From Prevotella scopos JCM 17725 (lineage in GTDB: Bacteria; Bacteroidota; Bacteroidia; Bacteroidales; Bacteroidaceae), in NCBI RefSeq assembly GCF_018127785.1, contig NZ_CP072389.1, positions 496,001 through 560,000 of the forward strand: DNA of 64,000 nucleotides, read 5' to 3'. Shown here in pieces: positions 60,744 to 64,000 of this stretch. Each line of letters begins with the position of its first letter. Positions within the stretch are counted from its first letter, which is position 1. The translations under genes and the position numbers were made by a program. Below the pieces are notes generated by a model. The model worked only from the letters and a program-made list of their open reading frames with translations. It was not told the origin of the DNA and made no database searches.

Positions 60744-61778
60744 TTAGTTAATACCACGTTCATTCAGTGCTTTAGCATACTTTGCCGCATTCACTTGATG
60801 CTCTTCGTAGGTCTTGGCGAAGTTATGTGTACCGCTAAAATCTTCCTTAGCGCACATATAGATATAATCATGGTGAACATAATTAAGGACTGCATCAATA
60901 GCTGCCACAGAAGGAATACGAATTGGTCCAGGAGGAAGGCCACGATACTTATACGTATTGTACGGGTTGTCAACCGTCAACCATTTTTGATAGATACGAT
61001 GAGCCGTAAAGTTCTTTGTTGCAAATTTAATCGTAGGATCTGCTTGTAATGGCATATTAATGTGCAGACGGTTGATATACATTCCTGCAACCTTAGGCAT
61101 CTCAGCTTCATTATCCGTTTCTTCATCAACAATACTTGCAAGCGTCACAATCTCACTTTCAGTAAAGCCAGCCTGCTTAGCTTTCTCTTTACGTTCAAAG
61201 TTCCAAAACTTTTTGTTTTCTTCACTCATCTTATCGAGAAACTTATCGACTGTAGTATTCCAATAGAAGTCATAGGTGTCAGGAATAAACATTGCAGGGA
61301 TTGTCTCTGGTGTGTATCCATATTTCTTACAAACTTCTTTTGACTTCAAGCGTGATAGAAGTTCTGCACTTGTGAACATCAATTTTTTACTCACATCTGT
61401 TGCTAAGTCTTCAATTGTTCTTACTGATCTAATCGTGACCTTCACAGGTGACTGTAAGCCATTGATAATATGTCGTGAAGTTTGAAGAGAACCTGAAGAG
61501 CCCACCGTGTATCTACCAGGACGAATCTTGTTGGCATATCCCATAACACCAACAAGTTGCTTAAACACCCAGAAACCTTGAGGGGTTGAGATAGGCTGTA
61601 GTTTGGCATATACAGAATCTATATTGTCATTCTCATCAATAAACACATATTTTTCCTTTCCAGTACGAGACATTCCCGAAAAGAAAAGAAAGTAAGCTAC
61701 ACCAGCTAATACAGCAAAAATAGCAATAATAATCCAGCGGGAAGTTGTCCCTTTGTTCTTTCTTTTTGACTTTACCAT
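60744..61778 (-). CDS. mltG: Endolytic transglycosylase MltG
   Basis: 344 residues, YceG family. A lysine-rich cytoplasmic start and one membrane helix (about 14-33, IIIAIFAVLAGVAYFLFFSG), then the LysM-like and catalytic YceG domain. The catalytic Glu lies in TLASIVDEETDN, with PLQADPTIKF and YNTYKYRGLPPGPI as further family motifs. It cuts nascent glycan strands in the periplasm, balancing synthesis by enzymes such as MtgA. Box at 61805-61812. Confidence 0.93.
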   Translation of the reverse strand: MVKSKRKNKGTTSRWIIIAIFAVLAGVAYFLFFSGMSRTGKEKYVFIDENDNIDSVYAKLQPISTPQGFWVFKQLVGVMGYANKIRPGRYTVGSSGSLQTSRHIINGLQSPVKVTIRSVRTIEDLATDVSKKLMFTSAELLSRLKSKEVCKKYGYTPETIPAMFIPDTYDFYWNTTVDKFLDKMSEENKKFWNFERKEKAKQAGFTESEIVTLASIVDEETDNEAEMPKVAGMYINRLHINMPLQADPTIKFATKNFTAHRIYQKWLTVDNPYNTYKYRGLPPGPIRIPSVAAIDAVLNYVHHDYIYMCAKEDFSGTHNFAKTYEEHQVNAAKYAKALNERGIN

Positions 61779-61804
61779 CGTTATTCCATTATATATCTAT
61801 GGTG

Positions 61805-61812
61805 CAAAGTTA
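61805..61812 (-). promoter_or_regulatory. -7 box for mltG
   Basis: The minus strand reads TAACTTTG followed by CAC, 27 bp upstream of the start at 61778. Confidence 0.6.
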
Positions 61813-61908
61813 CAATTTTAAACTACAAAACGAGCAATGACTTGTGATTTTGATTGCTTATTTTTCGAAATTTAATGGAAAAGATAGGCTTTTGTCTGTA
61901 TTATTATG

Positions 61909-61916
61909 TACTTTTG
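61909..61916 (+). promoter_or_regulatory. -7 box for gph
   Basis: TACTTTTG followed by TC, 22 bp upstream of ATG at 61938. Confidence 0.55.
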
Positions 61917-61937
61917 TCATGAATAAATAAAAGGATA

Positions 61938-62582
61938 ATGAAAGACTTTGAAACTTATATATTTGATTTAGACGGAACATTGCTCAGTACGTTGAACGAC
62001 TTAGCAGCCAGTACTAACTATGCTCTTCGTTGGGCAGGTATGCCTGAACGGAGTGTGGAAGAGATACGTATGTTTGTGGGAAATGGTGTTAAATTGCTCA
62101 TGGAAAGAGCCATCCCTGATGGAATAAATAATCCTAAGTTTGAAGAAACATATGCCAAATTCCGTGAACATTATATGGAACATAACCTTGATACAACCCG
62201 TCCATACGATGGTATTCCAGAGTTATTACGTGAATTAAAAGGTCGTGGCAAGAAACTGGCTATTGTAAGTAACAAGTTCTATGCTGCTACACAAGAACTT
62301 GCAAAATATTTCTTTCCAGATACCATTGAAATAGCTATCGGCGAACGCGACAATATCAGAAAGAAACCTGCACCTGATACCGTGCTTGAAGCGCTTAAGC
62401 AATTGAATGCTTCTAAGGCTGGTGCTGTATATATTGGTGATAGTGATGTTGACATAATGACGGCCAAAAACTGCGAACTACCATGTATCAGTGTGCTTTG
62501 GGGATTTCGTGATAAAGAATTCTTGATAAAACATGGTGGTAAGATATTTGTTGATAAGCCTTCCGAAATTCTGAGTGATTAG
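61938..62582 (+). CDS. gph: HAD-family phosphoglycolate phosphatase-like hydrolase
   Basis: 214 residues. HAD motif I FDLDGTLLST with the nucleophilic Asp, motif II KLAIVSNKFYAATQEL, motif III Lys in RKKPAPDTVL and motif IV YIGDSDVDIMTAKN are complete. The cap region (about 20-85) is of the Gph/PGP helical type. It likely removes phosphate from 2-phosphoglycolate, but substrate specificity in this family is broad. Terminator at 62601-62650. Confidence 0.85.
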   Translation: MKDFETYIFDLDGTLLSTLNDLAASTNYALRWAGMPERSVEEIRMFVGNGVKLLMERAIPDGINNPKFEETYAKFREHYMEHNLDTTRPYDGIPELLRELKGRGKKLAIVSNKFYAATQELAKYFFPDTIEIAIGERDNIRKKPAPDTVLEALKQLNASKAGAVYIGDSDVDIMTAKNCELPCISVLWGFRDKEFLIKHGGKIFVDKPSEILSD

Positions 62583-62600
62583 ACATTGGAATATTCTTCT

Positions 62601-62650
62601 TTGCCATCTATAAGATTGTTAGGTCTTCATAGATGGCAATTTTCTTTTTC
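62601..62650 (+). terminator. Intrinsic terminator of gph
   Basis: TTGCCATCTAT pairs perfectly with ATAGATGGCAA across a 17-nt loop, followed by TTTTCTTTTTC. Confidence 0.8.
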
Positions 62651-63001
62651 TCTGTATATTAAAAGGTCGTGAGATAATAGTACTTTTTAAGTCTATTTAT
62701 CATAACTACCATTATACTAAAAGTTATAAACACAATAATTGTTCGGATTTAAGCTATACGATGTTTGTAGTAACAAAAGGTGGTATGAGAAATTTAAGCT
62801 TAACATGGTCTTTACAATTATAATACTTTATATATGTAAATCAAAGAATACTTCCCCTTTCTTATTAACGTTGGATGATACAGCAAGTGTTTTGAAATAA
62901 CTTTACATAATTCTAGATAAAAGACGATAAAAACAGCCTAAAACTTCGTAAAAAACCGGATTTGTAACCAACAGGAAATCAGGTGATTATATAGATAGTT
63001 C

Positions 63002-63137
63002 TAAAGGGGCCTTAGTAAGGGGCTCAAAGGGCCTTAGTAAGACCTTAAAAGGGCATCTTTTACAAGCCGATTGGGCGTCTTCTTGAAGCTCATAGAGCAT
63101 ATACTAATTTTATGATGTGTAAAAATACTTTACATTG
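63002..63137 (-). repeat. GATGCCCTTTT/TCTTACTAA tandem unit array, copy 2
   Basis: On the minus strand the units read GATGCCCTTTTAAGGTCTTA, GGCCCTTTGAGCCCCTTACT and GGCCCCTTTAG, preceded by CTTGTAAA and a further ATGCTCTATGAGCTTC. Inverted relative to copy 1 at 13401-13533. Confidence 0.65.
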
Positions 63138-63290
63138 ACAATAGTAAAAACGAAAAAAGATTATTATTAGTAATAACAAAATTGATTAGTAACGAATAAA
63201 TAATGAGATTTTTATTAGCGTTATCTGATTATTGTTTTACTCAAATCATGCCACCGCGTAATGCGTATAAAGTATTCTATGCAATTAAAG

Positions 63291-63572
63291 AGGCTCTATA
63301 ATGAATCGTGTGGGTAATTCGTCATAGAGCCTAAAATATTGTCAGAAAGTATAGCCTCCAACTAAACACAACTCCAAATTGACCTTCGTTTTAATACGTT
63401 TAACTCACATTAAATTCCTACCCTTCCATATACAGCAATGGTATTAATCCTCCGCACATGTGGTGCATACCATCCGCACCATTGGTGCTAAGCATCCGCA
63501 CCACATGTGCTAAGCGTCCGCACCAAACCGGTGGAATATCAATACACAACCCACACGATTCGTTATAGAACC
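63291..63572 (-). repeat. Composite intergenic element, copy D (uninterrupted)
   Basis: Bounded by the hairpin AGGCTCTATAATGAAT (63291-63306) / ATTCGTCATAGAGCCT (63317-63332) and by ATTCGTTATAGAACC (63558-63572). Contains TTAGTTGGAGGCTATA, ACTCCAAATTGAC and the GTGCGG array as in copy A, without the 220-bp insert. Confidence 0.75.
63450..63527 (-). repeat. 22-bp-unit GTGCGGG array, copy D
   Basis: On the minus strand: TTTGGTGCGGACGCTTAGCAC, TGGTGCGGATGCTTAGCACC and a diverged unit with GGTATGCACCACATGTGCGG. Same layout as copies A to C, inside the composite element. Confidence 0.8.
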
Positions 63573-63616
63573 ATTAAAGATTACTGAAACGATGAACAGA
63601 AATTTAAATGGTAAAG

Positions 63617-64000
63617 TTATTCATGATGATATGGTTCACCTTTTATAATTGTACAAGCACGATAAAGTTGTTCTGTAAAGATAAGTCTAACCATCTGATG
63701 AGAAAATGTCATACGTGACAATGAAATCTTTTCATTGGCTCTAGCATATACATTTGATGAGAAACCATATGGTCCCCCAATGACAAAAACAAGTCGTCGA
63801 GATGTATTTTGTTTTTGTTTCATCCAATTAGCATATTCTATTGAACGAAATTCTGAACCATGTTCATCCAACAACACAACCGTATCTGAAGGCTGTATTT
63901 CTTTCAAAATCAGTTCACCTTCTTTTTGTTTCTGTTGTTCTTCTGAAAGACTTTTCGTATTTTTTAATTCTGGAATTGTCGTAATACTAAAAGGCATGTA
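63617..64000 (-). CDS. rlmH: 23S rRNA (pseudouridine1915-N3)-methyltransferase (partial, runs off right edge)
   Basis: RlmH is a SPOUT methyltransferase of about 157 residues that modifies helix 69 of 23S rRNA. The frame is open to the window edge; an internal ATG at 63997 would give 126 residues, but family members have about 30 residues before PFSITTIPELKNT, so the real start is beyond 64000. The SAM knot is visible as VFVIGGPYGFS, SLSRMTFSHQMVRL and the C-terminal EQLYRACTIIKGEPYHH, the RlmH signature. Complete at the C end. Confidence 0.93.
   Translation of the reverse strand, partial: YMPFSITTIPELKNTKSLSEEQQKQKEGELILKEIQPSDTVVLLDEHGSEFRSIEYANWMKQKQNTSRRLVFVIGGPYGFSSNVYARANEKISLSRMTFSHQMVRLIFTEQLYRACTIIKGEPYHHE

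Larger units (their letters stand above)
62583..63616. other. Gene-free stretch with terminator and two dispersed repeats
   Basis: About 1 kb without a credible gene. It holds the gph terminator (62601-62650), the inverted GATGCCCTTTT array (63002-63137) and the complete composite element (63291-63572), with an AT-rich remainder. Confidence 0.7.

Noticed and set aside
1..64000. Phase-variable invertible promoter or recombinase locus
   Set aside because: The inverted repeats seen (for example 36926/39021, 10267/63291) are not accompanied by any tyrosine or serine recombinase gene in the window; no evidence for inversion.

Overview
The window reads as a chromosomal segment of an oral-type Prevotella or a close relative (Bacteroidota). 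The grounds are AT-rich DNA, many Bacteroidota -7 promoter boxes (TAnnTTTG) at sensible distances from genes, and families typical of the phylum: DUF4491, DUF4270, PCMD lipoprotein, FadL-type porin, half-length GT5 glycogen synthase, PPi-dependent phosphofructokinase, and a methylmalonyl/propionyl-CoA carboxyltransferase cluster. The species call is inference. No tRNA, rRNA or CRISPR array was seen.

Layout. 0-6 kb: DUF4491 membrane protein (cut by the left edge), phosphohexomutase, an orphan Imm40-like immunity gene with a degraded neighbour, and clpC. 6-10 kb: a minus-strand glycogen synthase/DUF4270 lipoprotein/43-aa protein operon divergent from panC-panD. 10-14 kb: a nested intergenic repeat, then the biotin carrier/49-aa subunit/carboxyltransferase operon, then a 1 kb gene-poor stretch with repeats and a possible mobilization-gene remnant. 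14-20.7 kb: a minus-strand run containing YgiQ radical SAM, a golvesin/amidase/FnIII secreted protein, a PlsC-like acyltransferase and two small conserved proteins. 21-24.7 kb: pfp, GH25 lysozyme, prmA. 24.8-29.4 kb: an IS1182-family element inserted in the signal peptide of a Tyr/Gly-rich exported protein, just upstream of a FadL-type porin. 30-36.9 kb: yaaA, a prolyl oligopeptidase, the GDP-fucose pair gmd-fcl, an SDR. 37-38.9 kb: an IS1634-family element between two divergent genes. 39-41 kb: PCMD lipoprotein and outer-membrane barrel separated by a periodic CTAG array. 41-45 kb: pyrF, prfA, purM. 45-57 kb: mtgA, a PcrA/UvrD helicase, an AddAB-like nuclease pair behind ispE, and dnaB. 58-64 kb: TetR regulator, fabG, an RluD-like synthase, mltG, gph and rlmH (cut by the right edge).

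Most genes are core metabolism, envelope and DNA maintenance. The notable content is between genes. At least four unrelated dispersed repeat families occur: a 22-bp-unit GTGCGGG/GTGCTTAGCAC array (four copies, two embedded in a larger element bounded by GGCTCTATAACGAAT); an 85-bp element with TTTGCTGTCA inverted ends (three copies); a GATGCCCTTTT/TCTTACTAA unit array (two copies); and a small insert with GTCCGATAAAA ends nested in one of the first family. In addition there is a CTAG array with 9-bp spacing and a TGTCCGG palindrome cluster. Both ends of the IS1182-family element are themselves terminator-like hairpins with the same stem sequence as the carboxyltransferase operon terminator. No complete novel multi-gene system was recognised; the repeats and the IS/terminator relationship are the best leads.
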